Of a DNA stretch of 64,000 nucleotides, positions 43,299-53,350 are shown one piece after another (position 1 is the stretch's first letter; every line of letters begins with the position of its first letter). Below the pieces are notes generated by a model. It was not told the DNA's origin and ran no database searches. It saw only the letters and a list, made by a program, of their open reading frames with translations. The stretch is from JBBROS01 sp965260935 (GTDB lineage: Bacteria > Pseudomonadota > Alphaproteobacteria > Acetobacterales > Acetobacteraceae). The position numbers and the translations under genes are program-made. The DNA is taken from positions 682,001 through 746,000 of the forward strand of contig OZ253374.1 in the NCBI GenBank assembly GCA_965260935.1. The letters are read 5' to 3'.

Positions 43299-43980
43299 CC
43301 ATGGAAGCGGCGTCGCTCAGCAGGTAGCAGATCGCGTCCGCCACCTCGCCGGGCTGGACGAAGCGCCCGAGGGGAATGCGGCTTTGCATCGGCGCCGCTT
43401 TCGCCGGGTCGGACCAGGCGAGGGTGGCCATGGGCGTGAGGGTGACGACCGGGTTGACGGCGTTGGCGCGGATGCCGTGCGGGCCAAGCTCGACGGCCAT
43501 GACGCGGGTGAGGCCGTCGAGCGCGGCCTTGGAGGCGCAATAGGCGGCATGGTCGGCGAGGCCCACGTTGGCGGCGAGGCTGGAGACGTTGACGATGGCG
43601 CCGGGCTTGCCGGCCGCGATGAGTTGCCTGGCCACGAACTGGCCAATCCGCATGGGGGCGACGAGGTTCACGGCCATGATGGCTTCGAGGTCGGCGGCCG
43701 AGGTGTCGACGAAAGGGACGAGGCGGGTGATGCCGGCGTTGTTGACCAGCAGGTCGAAGGGCGCTTCTCGTTGCAGCAGGCCGAGGGTGGCGTCGACATC
43801 GGCCACGTCGGCGGCGATGGCGGTGCAGCGGCATTCGGCCTTGAGCGTGTCGAGGTCGGCCTGGGCGCGGCTCAGTGCGACGACTTCGGCGCCCTGCGCG
43901 CACAGGCGGCTGACGACGACGCGGCCGATCCCCTTGCCCGCGCCGGTGACGAGCGCGCGGCGTCCGGTGAAATCCGGCAT
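43252..43980 (-). CDS. SDR-family dehydrogenase (xylulose/threitol-type)
   Basis: A 242-residue short-chain dehydrogenase. The cofactor motif is VTGAGKGIGRVVV, NNAG is in LLVNNAGITRLVPF, and the catalytic SSLA...YCASK sits in VNVSSLAANVGL and YCASKAALDGL. VNPVVTLTPMA resembles the substrate loop of L-xylulose reductase-like and polyol dehydrogenases. The early ALSR after the second strand fits NADP or NAD; it is not decisive. Its ATG shares a base with the stop of the alcohol dehydrogenase upstream (TGATG), so the two enzymes are coupled and probably oxidise and reduce the same polyol/ketose chain. Substrate is inferred only. Confidence 0.88.
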   Translation of the reverse strand: MPDFTGRRALVTGAGKGIGRVVVSRLCAQGAEVVALSRAQADLDTLKAECRCTAIAADVADVDATLGLLQREAPFDLLVNNAGITRLVPFVDTSAADLEAIMAVNLVAPMRIGQFVARQLIAAGKPGAIVNVSSLAANVGLADHAAYCASKAALDGLTRVMAVELGPHGIRANAVNPVVTLTPMATLAWSDPAKAAPMQSRIPLGRFVQPGEVADAICYLLSDAASMVNGVCLPVDGGFRAA

Positions 43981-45089
43981 CAGGCGTAGACCCCGTTGCG
44001 CGTCGAGCCCGGCGTCATCAGCACCTTGATCGAGTCCATGCCGTTGGCCTTGACGATGGCCTCGTCCCAGCGGTCAAGGTCGTATTCGTGGGTGACGATG
44101 CCGTCGGAGGTGACCAGGCCGCGGGTGAGCAGGTCGATGGCGATGGGGTAGCAATAGGGGCCGAGGTGGACGCCGCGGACGTCGAGCTCCTTGCGGTCGC
44201 CGATGATGGACCAGTCGACGGAGGTTTCGCTTCCGAACACGGAGAACTCGACGAAGCGCCCGAGCTTGCGGATCAGTTGCAGCCCTTGGGTGACGCCGCC
44301 GGGGGAGCCGGTGGCCTCGATATAGACGTCGCAGCCGTAGTTACCGGTAAGCGCCATCACCTCGGCCATCGGGTCCTGCTGCCCGAGCTGGATGGTCACG
44401 TCCGCGCCGAAGCGGCGGGCGAGGGCGAGGCGGTCGGGGGCGGCGTCGATGACGATCAGCTTCTTGGGCGTCTTGAGCTTGAGCACCTGGACCATCATCA
44501 GCCCAATCGGCCCGGCGCCGGCCAGGACCACGACATCGGCGAGCTGGATGTCGCCGCGCTGGACGGTGTGGATGGCGCAGGAAAGGGGTTCGATGATCGC
44601 GGCGTCGGCGAGCGGCATGTCGTCGGGGATGACGTGGACGCGCGAGGTGGACGGGAGCCGCATGTATTCCGACATGCCGCCGTCGGCGACCTCGCGCTGG
44701 AAGCCGAAGATGTTGTGGACCTCGCACATCCAGTATGAGCCGGAGCGGCAGTAGCGGCACTTGTCGCAGGGGACGATCTGCTCGGCGATGACGCGCTGGC
44801 CGGGCTTGACGCCGAAGTGCTCCGCCGCGCCCTCGCCCAGTTCGTCGATGACGCCGTAGAACTCGTGGCCGGGGATGACGGGAGGCTTGACCCAGCCTGC
44901 GCCGGGCTTGTCGCCCCAGAACATCTTGGCGCCTTGCCAGCATTTGCAGTCGCTGGCGCAGATGCCGCAGGACTGGATGCGGATGACGGCCTCGCGCGGG
45001 CCCGGGGTGGGGCGGGGGACCTCGCTGACGCGGTAGTCCTCCGGGCCGTGGCAGACGATCGCGGTCATGCTGGCGTTGGATCGGGGCAT
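43980..45089 (-). CDS. Zinc-dependent alcohol dehydrogenase, erythritol/threitol dehydrogenase-like
   Basis: A 369-residue medium-chain dehydrogenase. The catalytic zinc site is SCGICASDCKCW plus PVIPGHEFYGVIDELGEG. The structural zinc loop is VPCDKCRYCRSGSYWMC with four cysteines. The Rossmann motif is VVVLAGAGPIGLMMVQ. Features such as FGFQREVADGGMSEYM and WSIIGDRKELDVRGVHLG match proteins annotated as erythritol/L-threitol dehydrogenases, from memory of that family. ATG 45089 has AGGAGG nine bases upstream. It is coupled to the SDR gene. The pair might feed a tetritol or pentitol pathway, but no kinase or isomerase is adjacent. Confidence 0.85.
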   Translation of the reverse strand: MPRSNASMTAIVCHGPEDYRVSEVPRPTPGPREAVIRIQSCGICASDCKCWQGAKMFWGDKPGAGWVKPPVIPGHEFYGVIDELGEGAAEHFGVKPGQRVIAEQIVPCDKCRYCRSGSYWMCEVHNIFGFQREVADGGMSEYMRLPSTSRVHVIPDDMPLADAAIIEPLSCAIHTVQRGDIQLADVVVLAGAGPIGLMMVQVLKLKTPKKLIVIDAAPDRLALARRFGADVTIQLGQQDPMAEVMALTGNYGCDVYIEATGSPGGVTQGLQLIRKLGRFVEFSVFGSETSVDWSIIGDRKELDVRGVHLGPYCYPIAIDLLTRGLVTSDGIVTHEYDLDRWDEAIVKANGMDSIKVLMTPGSTRNGVYA

Positions 45090-45614
45090 GGGGGCGGTCC
45101 TCCTGTTGTCGTGATTGAGCTTATTCAGGCACAATTTCGGCCTATCGGCAAAGAAGCGCCCGCGAAAAAACGCACCTACGGACCCCGGCGCACGCGAACT
45201 CCCGACGGCAGGCATCGCCACGGCGGAAAGGCTCCTCGGCATCCCCCGCGCCGAGGCCCAGCGCCCGTAGATGCCCGACAACCTGCTGGCTGTCGGCGGG
45301 ACCGTCCGGAGTTTGGGAAACGGGGACGCGAGCGGCGTGGCCAGCCGTGCCGAGGCCGGCTGGGAGGGCGTGGACGGGGTTGCCGCTGCGGCTGGCCGGG
45401 GTGGATGCCGGACGGGTGCAGGGCTGGGGGCGGCTGTTCCAATCAGCCGCCGGCCAGCCGCGGCAGCCATCACGCCAGCCCCGGCCAGAACGGGAGCACG
45501 CGACGCCTGCCCTTTGCTGAAGGAAGCCTACTCCGCCACGACGACGCCGCAGCGGTCAACGCCGCGCCGATCCGGCGCGCATTCCGGCCAGCCGAAAGGG
45601 CTGCCGGCATAGGC
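45090..45614. other. Region without a supported gene
   Basis: About 525 bases between the dehydrogenase and an alpha-glucosidase. Open frames exist on both strands, as expected in GC-rich DNA, but none has a convincing ribosome site or a recognisable product. A short AT-rich patch at about 45105-45180 may be the promoter of the dehydrogenase pair. The rest could be decayed coding DNA; I cannot name a parent gene. Confidence 0.45.
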
Positions 45615-47186
<1,572 letters not shown>

Positions 47187-47258
47187 CGGGCGGTCCTTCC
47201 GGGGGCGACATAAGCTCCGCGGCCAGGCACTGTGCGCCGGTGCAAAGCGGAGCGGGGC

Positions 47259-48920
47259 GTGATCAACGATCTTTGGTACAAAAACGCGGTCATCTACTGC
47301 CTATCGGTTGAAACGTTCATGGACGCCAACGGCGACGGCGTCGGCGACCTGCAAGGACTGCTGCTGCGGCTGGATTATCTGCAAGGGTTGGGGGTGACCG
47401 CAATCTGGCTGATGCCGTTCCAGCCCTCGCCGCAGCGGGACGATGGCTACGACATCTCGGATTACTACGGCGTCGATCCGCGCTACGGCACGCTGGGGGA
47501 CTTCGTCGAGTTCACCCACGGCTGCAAGCAGCGCGGCATCCGGGTGCTGATCGACCTTGTGGTCAACCACACGTCGGACCAGCATCCCTGGTTCCAATCC
47601 GCCCGGCGGGACAAGGACTCGCCTTACCGCGACTGGTATGTCTGGTCGCGCAGGAAGCCTGCGGACAGCGGCGCCGGCGTTGTGTTCCCAGGGGTGCAGG
47701 ACTCGACCTGGACCCGCGACCCGGTCGCGAAAGAATACTACTTCCACCGCTTCTACGCGTTCCAGCCGGACCTCAACACCGCCAACCCGGCCGTGCAGGC
47801 GGAGATCCTGAAGATCATGGGCTTCTGGCTGCAGCTCGGCGTGTCCGGGTTCCGCATGGACGCCGTGCCGTTCGTCATCGCCGGCAAGGGCGCGGACGTC
47901 GGCAAGCCCGTGGAACAGTACGACATGCTGCGCGCCTTCCGCGAGTTCCTCCAATGGCGTCAGGGCGAGGCGGTGATCCTGGCCGAAGCGAACGTGCCCC
48001 CGGCCGCCAACATGCAGTATTTCGGCGACACCGGCGAGCGCCTGCAGCTGATGTTCAACTTCCACGTCAACCAGGCGATGTTCTACGCCCTGGCTTCGTC
48101 CGACGCCGGGCCGCTGGCGGAGGCGATGGCCGCCACCGAAGCCCGGCCGCAGACCGGGCAATGGGCCACGTTCCTGCGCAACCACGACGAGCTTGACCTC
48201 GGGCGGCTCGCCGACGGGCAGCGGCAGGCGGTGTTCGCCGCGTTCGGGCCGGAGCCGGACATGCAGCTCTACGGCCGGGGCATCCGCCGGCGGCTGGCGC
48301 CGATGCTGCAAGGCGACCGGCGGCGGCTGGAAATGGCCTACAGCCTGATGCTGACCCTCCCCGGCACGCCGGTCATCCGCTACGGCGACGAGATCGGCAT
48401 GGGCGACGACCTCAGCCTGCCGGAGCGGAACTGCGCGCGGACACCGATGCAGTGGTCGGCCGAGCCGCACGGCGGGTTCACCAGGAGCGATACGCCTATC
48501 CTGCCGGTGATCGGCGAGGGGCCGTACGGGTTCGAACACGTCAACGTGGCCAGCCAACGGCGCGACCCGGCGTCGTTGCTGAATTGGACGGAGCGGATGC
48601 TGCGGATGCGCAAGGAAATGCCGGAGGTAGGCTGGGGCAGCTTCGCCGTGCTGGAAACGCCGCCGCAGTTCCTGGCCATCCGCTACGACTGGCGCAACAA
48701 CTCGGTGCTGTTCGTGCACAACCTCGGCGCGTTGCCGCAGGAGGTCCAGTTCGCGCCGGGCGCTGCCGGGTCGCATGACGGGCTGCTGGTGAACGTGCTG
48801 ACGGAGCAGAACAGCGAGCCGGACGCCGACGGCGTGCATTGCGTGCTGATGGAGCCGTACGGATACCGCTGGTACCGGATCGGCGGGCTCGATTACCTGC
48901 TGCGGCGCACGCCGGCCTGA
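47259..48920 (+). CDS. GH13 trehalose synthase-like enzyme
   Basis: A 553-residue GH13 protein. The opening INDLWYKNAVIYCLSVETFMDANGDG is like trehalose synthases, seen as DLWYKNAVIYCLSVETF. Catalytic regions are LIDLVVNHTSDQHPWF, SGFRMDAVPFVI, VILAEANVPP and FLRNHDELDLGRL. RYGDEIGMGDDLSLPERN is the family's calcium/active-site loop. Trehalose synthases isomerise maltose to trehalose, while related enzymes hydrolyse maltose or act as amylosucrase-like glucosyltransferases, so the exact reaction is open. I chose GTG 47259, close behind a GCGGAGCGGGG stretch, instead of GTG 47232. With the divergent glucosidase it likely handles trehalose or maltose metabolism. Confidence 0.88.
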   Translation: MINDLWYKNAVIYCLSVETFMDANGDGVGDLQGLLLRLDYLQGLGVTAIWLMPFQPSPQRDDGYDISDYYGVDPRYGTLGDFVEFTHGCKQRGIRVLIDLVVNHTSDQHPWFQSARRDKDSPYRDWYVWSRRKPADSGAGVVFPGVQDSTWTRDPVAKEYYFHRFYAFQPDLNTANPAVQAEILKIMGFWLQLGVSGFRMDAVPFVIAGKGADVGKPVEQYDMLRAFREFLQWRQGEAVILAEANVPPAANMQYFGDTGERLQLMFNFHVNQAMFYALASSDAGPLAEAMAATEARPQTGQWATFLRNHDELDLGRLADGQRQAVFAAFGPEPDMQLYGRGIRRRLAPMLQGDRRRLEMAYSLMLTLPGTPVIRYGDEIGMGDDLSLPERNCARTPMQWSAEPHGGFTRSDTPILPVIGEGPYGFEHVNVASQRRDPASLLNWTERMLRMRKEMPEVGWGSFAVLETPPQFLAIRYDWRNNSVLFVHNLGALPQEVQFAPGAAGSHDGLLVNVLTEQNSEPDADGVHCVLMEPYGYRWYRIGGLDYLLRRTPA

Positions 48921-49073
48921 CTCGACCAAAATCCATGCGCCGTTGCTGATCGCCTCCAGGCCAAACACCGCCTCGGCCCCGAGGAGAACAAGCCCAGTTC
49001 TCAAATCAAAGGAGATTTAACAGCATCGTTTATCAGAAAACATATCAGTAAACTAATATAACCTATAGCATAA

Positions 49074-49125
49074 CGTAAAAGCGTCACGTATGGAGGCAAC
49101 GAACAGTAATTGTGACGCTGTTACG
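49074..49125. repeat. Inverted repeat with 14-base arms, 24-base spacer
   Basis: CGTAAAAGCGTCAC (49074-49087) and GTGACGCTGTTACG (49112-49125) are inverted copies with one mismatch. The surrounding 150 bases are AT-rich. The position lies between the 3' ends of two convergent genes (GH13 and the CtrA-like regulator), where a bidirectional terminator could be expected, but the loop is long and no T-run follows. Confidence 0.5.
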
Positions 49126-49171
49126 CGAATGCAGATCCAAGCGAGTCATTTTAAAACGCAATCGTAACAAA

Positions 49172-49924
49172 TCAGGCGGAAAGAAGCTCCTGCGCGGTGT
49201 CGGAAACTCTGGCCTTCGGCGCCGAAGCCCCGGCTGCAAGCATCGGGTGGCTCGCCGCATCCCGGACCATGTAACCCCGGCCCCACACCGTGCCGATCAC
49301 GTTCGGAGCGCCGGCGTCAGCCAGCTTCTTGCGGAGCTTGCAGATGAACACGTCGATGATCTTCATCTCCGGCTCGTCCATTCCGCCATACAGGTGGTTG
49401 AGGAACACTTCCTTCGTCAGCACCATGCCCCGGCGGAGCACCAGCAGTTCCAGTATGGCGTATTCCTTGCCCGTCAGGTGAACGGGCTGGCCGTCAACAC
49501 TAACCTCGCGGCTGTCAAGGCTAAGCTCCAGGGAACCGCAGCGCAGCTTCGGCTGGCTGTACCCCTTGCTGCGCCGCATGATGGCCTGCATCCTTGCGAA
49601 AAGCTCGGCATGGTCATACGGTTTGGAAATGACGTCGTCCGCGCCCATGCTGAACGCCTTGACGCGGGCCTGCGGACGCGCCGACGCGCATTGGGCAATC
49701 ACCGGCGTGTCGATCCGGGCCGACCGCATCCGCCGGACAACGTCATACCCTTCCATGTCGGGCAGCACCAGATCGAGCAAGATGACGTCGTAATCGTAAT
49801 GCCGGGATAGGTCCAAAGCCTCCTCGCCATTGTCGACCTGGTCCACGATCACCGCATTCGACCGCAACAGCTGCACCAGCGCCCGGCTGGCCAAGCTATC
49901 ATCTTCGGCTATCAAGACGCGCAT
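49172..49924 (-). CDS. ctrA: CtrA-like response regulator with divergent receiver domain
   Basis: A 250-residue OmpR-type regulator. Its output domain is close to CtrA: HLTGKEYAILELLVLRRGM and LYGGMDEPEMKIIDVFICKL. The receiver keeps acidic E7/D8/D9, phosphoacceptor D51 (ILLDLVLPDMEG) and K101. However, the switch Ser/Thr is Cys79 (PVIAQCASARP) and the switch Tyr is Val98 (DDVISKP); in Caulobacter CtrA these are Ser and Tyr. A tail of about 28 residues beyond the domain is extra. CtrA controls cell-cycle and motility genes in alphaproteobacteria. Here it diverges from fliI-fliJ. It may be the orthologue or a paralogue. Gene symbol is tentative. Confidence 0.82.
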   Translation of the reverse strand: MRVLIAEDDSLASRALVQLLRSNAVIVDQVDNGEEALDLSRHYDYDVILLDLVLPDMEGYDVVRRMRSARIDTPVIAQCASARPQARVKAFSMGADDVISKPYDHAELFARMQAIMRRSKGYSQPKLRCGSLELSLDSREVSVDGQPVHLTGKEYAILELLVLRRGMVLTKEVFLNHLYGGMDEPEMKIIDVFICKLRKKLADAGAPNVIGTVWGRGYMVRDAASHPMLAAGASAPKARVSDTAQELLSA

Positions 49925-50081
49925 CGCTTGCTCCTAGTAAGACTTTCTGAAAGCCAACATGCAACCTTAACGTGTGTTTGTCTATAGGAAATTACGGAAA
50001 AACCGTCTTAAGATTGAGATAAACGATTTGTAAACCTTGGCCGCTTACCGTTCTCGCCTGCAAACACCCGAGAGCCCGAGA

Positions 50082-51461
50082 ATGATACAACTTAAGGTAG
50101 CAGATCGTCTGGCGCAGGCCTCCGGCCGCATCGCGCAAGCCGGAATCCTCTCCGCTCACGGCCAGGTCTCCAGCGCGACGGGGCTCGCGGTCGAGGTTGC
50201 CGGCCTTGCCCCGCTGCTGACCATCGGCGACCGGCTTGCCTTGCAGGGCCGGAACACGACCGCAACCTACGCGGAAGTCGTCGGATTCAAGGACGGCTGC
50301 GCCCGGGCGATGCCGCTCGGGTCAACGGCCGGCATTGGCCCCGGCGCGCGCGCAACCGTCGCGATGAACGGTGGCCAGGCGGTCCTCCACGTCAGCGACG
50401 GCTGGCTGGGACGCATCATCGACCCCCTCGGCGCCCCGCTCGACAACCGTGGGATGCTGCCGCTCGGCGCCGCAAGGCCGGTTCGCGCCGCGCCGCCCCC
50501 GGCCGCCGAAAGAGCCAGGCTCGGACCGCGGATCGGCCTCGGCGTCCGGGCGCTCGATCTGTTCACGACCTGCCGCACCGGCCAGCGGATCGGCCTGTTC
50601 GCCGGGTCAGGCGTCGGAAAGTCGACATTGCTGGCGATGCTCGCCCAGCAGGCCCAGTGCGACGTCGTCGTGCTCGCGCTGGTTGGGGAGCGCGGGCGTG
50701 AGGTCAGGGAGTTCATCGAGGATGACCTCGGCCCTGCCCTCGCCCGTTCAGTCGTCGTCGTCGCCACGTCCGACCAACCGCCGCTGGTCAGGCGCGAAGC
50801 GGCCTATGCCGCCATGACCGTGGCCGAGCACTTCCGGGATCAGGGCCGCTCCGTCCTGCTCTTGATCGACAGCGTGACCCGGTTTTGCCTTGCTCTGCGT
50901 GAGATCGGCCTCGCCGCCGGCGAGCCGCCCGCGACGCGAGGCTATCCCCCGAGCATGTTCGCCGAACTCCCATGCCTGCTCGAGCGCGCAGGCCCCGGCG
51001 TCGGCGCAGGCAGCATCACCGGGCTGTTCACCGTGCTCGTCGAAGGAGACGACCACAACGAGCCGGTCGCGGACGCGGTTCGAGGAATCCTGGACGGCCA
51101 TGCCGTGCTCGACCGCCGGATTGCCGAGGCGGGGCGTTACCCTGCCGTCGATGTCCTTCGCTCCCTGTCGCGAACAGTGCCCGGCTGTCTCGGCCCAGCT
51201 GAGGCCGAGGCCGCCCGCAAGGCCCGCGCGATCCTGGCGCAGAGCGGCGATCTTGCCGATCTTGTCCGCCTTGGGGCCTACGAAGCTGGAACAGACGCGG
51301 AAGCGGACCGGTCCCTCCGTCTCGCGCCCAAGATCGAGGCCCTCCTCCGGCAGAACCGGACGCACGGCCACCCGCCTGCGGCCGATACGGCGGCGGACGA
51401 GTCCGTCGTGACCGCCTTCAAGGCCCTGCAAGACATACTGGATGCCGACGATGCGGCGTGA
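50082..51461 (+). CDS. fliI: Flagellar export ATPase FliI
   Basis: A 459-residue type III secretion ATPase. An N-terminal beta domain (VEVAGLAPLLTIGDRLALQG) precedes the catalytic domain. That domain carries IGLFAGSGVGKSTLLAML (Walker A GSGVGKST), VVLALVGERGREVREF and LLLIDSVTRFCLALREIGLA with Walker B. YPPSMFAELPCLLERAG and GSITGLFTVLVEGDDHNEPV complete the fold. It energises export of flagellar axial proteins. I used ATG 50082, since an upstream TTG has no ribosome site. The last 20 bases overlap fliJ. It diverges from the CtrA-like gene, which may control it; TTAA half-sites (49967-49970, 50008-50011) lie between the genes. Confidence 0.93.
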   Translation: MIQLKVADRLAQASGRIAQAGILSAHGQVSSATGLAVEVAGLAPLLTIGDRLALQGRNTTATYAEVVGFKDGCARAMPLGSTAGIGPGARATVAMNGGQAVLHVSDGWLGRIIDPLGAPLDNRGMLPLGAARPVRAAPPPAAERARLGPRIGLGVRALDLFTTCRTGQRIGLFAGSGVGKSTLLAMLAQQAQCDVVVLALVGERGREVREFIEDDLGPALARSVVVVATSDQPPLVRREAAYAAMTVAEHFRDQGRSVLLLIDSVTRFCLALREIGLAAGEPPATRGYPPSMFAELPCLLERAGPGVGAGSITGLFTVLVEGDDHNEPVADAVRGILDGHAVLDRRIAEAGRYPAVDVLRSLSRTVPGCLGPAEAEAARKARAILAQSGDLADLVRLGAYEAGTDAEADRSLRLAPKIEALLRQNRTHGHPPAADTAADESVVTAFKALQDILDADDAA

Positions 51462-51879
51462 ACCGCTCGAAACGGTCCGATGGCTGCGCCAGCGCGCCGT
51501 CGACGAAGCCCGGCAGCGCCTGGCCGCCAGCATTGCCGCCGCCGCCGCCGCCGCCGCCGCCGTCCGGAACGAGGAAACCAGCATCCAACTGGAATACCAG
51601 CGCGCGACCGACCTTGCGGGTGACGATCAGATCGTTGAGACCTTCGCCGCTTGGCTGCCGACCGCAAAGGAACGCTTGAGCAAGGCCAAGACGGGCCAGG
51701 AGCGGCACGAAGCCGATTCGGTTCTCCGCCGCGCCGAGCTCAACGCCTCGCAAGCCGGGCTCGAAGCGATCGACGCCCTCTTGGCGCAGCGCAAGGCGGC
51801 GATCGCCGATAAGCTCGCACGAAAGTCGGCGCAGGCCCTTGACGAAATGGCGGCCCGAGCAGCGGCAACACAAACTTAA
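51442..51879 (+). CDS. fliJ: FliJ-like flagellar export chaperone
   Basis: A 145-residue, almost wholly helical protein, with heptad-like charge pattern from start to end (LETVRWLRQRAVDEARQRL, AIDALLAQRKAAIADKLARK). This matches FliJ, which binds FliI and the export gate and escorts chaperones. Sequence identity in the family is low, so position right behind fliI (20-base overlap) carries much of the weight. ATG 51442 is used; ATG 51451 would shorten it by three residues. A run of nine alanines (residues 32-40) comes from a GCC triplet repeat. Confidence 0.75.
   Translation: MPTMRREPLETVRWLRQRAVDEARQRLAASIAAAAAAAAAVRNEETSIQLEYQRATDLAGDDQIVETFAAWLPTAKERLSKAKTGQERHEADSVLRRAELNASQAGLEAIDALLAQRKAAIADKLARKSAQALDEMAARAAATQT
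51535..51561 (+). repeat. (GCC)9 triplet repeat in fliJ
   Basis: Nine uninterrupted GCC codons encode a poly-alanine tract in the coiled coil. Slippage would change length by one residue per unit and not break the frame. Confidence 0.85.
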
Positions 51880-51949
51880 AGGTTTTTCCGCGGCTGGTCT
51901 GCAGTCGGAAGTTGTGGTGCATTGCCGCTCTACCCGGAGGATATGACAC

Positions 51950-53278
51950 GTGCGTATTGCTATGATTGGAGGCGGCTACGTTGGTCTCGTGTCCGCCGCC
52001 TGCTTCGCGGACCTCGGCGTCGAGGTGGCGGTTGTCGAAACGGACGCGGCCAAGCTCGAAGCCTTGCGCGAGAACCGTATCCCGATCTACGAGCCCGGCC
52101 TGGATCGGCTGGTTCACGAGAACAGCGCCGCCAAACGCCTCACCTTCGGCGACGACATCGCCGCTGCCTGCTCTGGCGTGGAGGCGGTCTTTATAGCCGT
52201 CGGAACGCCAACCCGGCGCGGCGACGGCCATGCGGACGTGTCCTACGTGACCGCGGCGGCGGAGCAAGTCGCGCGTGCGCTGACCGGCTATGCCGTCATC
52301 GTGACGAAATCCACCGTCCCGGTCGGAACGGGCCGCCGCATCCGCGATGTCATGCGTGCAGCCCGGCCCGATCTCGAATTCGACGTTGCCAGCAATCCCG
52401 AATTCCTCAGGGAAGGCAGCGCGATCGGGGATTTCATGCGTCCCGACCGTGTCGTGATCGGGACTGACAGCGAGCGCGCACGAGAAGTGTTGCGGCGTCT
52501 CTACCGCCCGCTCTACTTGATCGAAGCCCCGATCCTGTTCACCAGCCTGGAGACCGCGGAGCTTACCAAGTACGCCGCCAACGCCTTCCTTGCCATGAAG
52601 ATCACCTTCATCAACGAGATGGCCGACCTATGCGAGAAAATCGGCGCGGACGTTCACGATGTCGCCCGAGGCATCGGGCTTGATGGCCGCATCGGACGCA
52701 AGTTCCTGCATCCGGGGCCGGGTTTCGGCGGAAGCTGCTTCCCGAAGGACACGCTGGCGCTCATGCGCATCGCCCAAGACTGGGGCGCGCCATCCCGCCT
52801 TGTCGAAGCAACCGTACAGGTCAACGACGCCCGGAAATCCGGAATGGCGATGCGTATCCTCAAAGCGTGTGGCGGCAGCGTCCAGGGCAAGACCGTCGCG
52901 GTTCTCGGCCTTACCTTCAAGCCCGAGACCGATGACATGCGTGATGCGCCGAGCGTTCCCATCATCCACCGGCTGGCCGAGCAAGGCGCATCCATCCACG
53001 CTTTCGACCCGGTGGGCATGGACCAGGCCCGTTCCCTGCTCCCTTCCGAGGTCGCCTTTTGCGCCAGCGCCTATGAAGCGGCTGAAAAGGCCGACGTGTT
53101 GGTCGTTGTCACGGAATGGAACGAGTTCCGCGCCCTGGCGCCGGAGCGTCTGGCCCAGACGATGCGTGGAAGAACCGTCGTCGACTTACGCAACGTGTTC
53201 GACCCTGCGGCCATGGCCGCGGCTGGCTTCGACTATCAAAGCATCGGCAGGCCAGGCCGGGAGGCCGCGCTTGCATAA
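51950..53278 (+). CDS. ugd: UDP-glucose 6-dehydrogenase
   Basis: A 442-residue UDP-sugar dehydrogenase. The NAD site is MRIAMIGGGYVGLVSAACFA. VFIAVGTPTRRGDG and VTKSTVPVGTGRRI follow. The sugar-binding centre has DVASNPEFLREGSAI, and the catalytic cysteine is in GPGFGGSCFPKDTLAL. LGLTFKPETDDMRDAPS is the C-terminal UDP-binding motif. It oxidises UDP-glucose to UDP-glucuronate for surface polysaccharides. GTG 51950 has GGAGG nine bases upstream. It lies 70 bases behind fliJ and ahead of two glycan-type genes. Confidence 0.96.
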   Translation: MRIAMIGGGYVGLVSAACFADLGVEVAVVETDAAKLEALRENRIPIYEPGLDRLVHENSAAKRLTFGDDIAAACSGVEAVFIAVGTPTRRGDGHADVSYVTAAAEQVARALTGYAVIVTKSTVPVGTGRRIRDVMRAARPDLEFDVASNPEFLREGSAIGDFMRPDRVVIGTDSERAREVLRRLYRPLYLIEAPILFTSLETAELTKYAANAFLAMKITFINEMADLCEKIGADVHDVARGIGLDGRIGRKFLHPGPGFGGSCFPKDTLALMRIAQDWGAPSRLVEATVQVNDARKSGMAMRILKACGGSVQGKTVAVLGLTFKPETDDMRDAPSVPIIHRLAEQGASIHAFDPVGMDQARSLLPSEVAFCASAYEAAEKADVLVVVTEWNEFRALAPERLAQTMRGRTVVDLRNVFDPAAMAAAGFDYQSIGRPGREAALA

Positions 53279-53350
53279 AATTCAGGGCGTCAAGCCCTCG
53301 CACGCCATTCCTGTCTTGCCTCCCATCGCCGGCTGACCGAAACACCGGCC

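Noticed and set aside
45090..45614. A regulator gene in the gap before the GH13 glucosidase
   Set aside because: No frame on either strand shows a helix-turn-helix or other known motif, and stop codons interrupt the most plausible one.
49967..50011. Full CtrA box (TTAA-N7-TTAA) between the CtrA-like gene and fliI
   Set aside because: Only isolated TTAA half-sites 41 bases apart were seen; the spacing does not fit the consensus.
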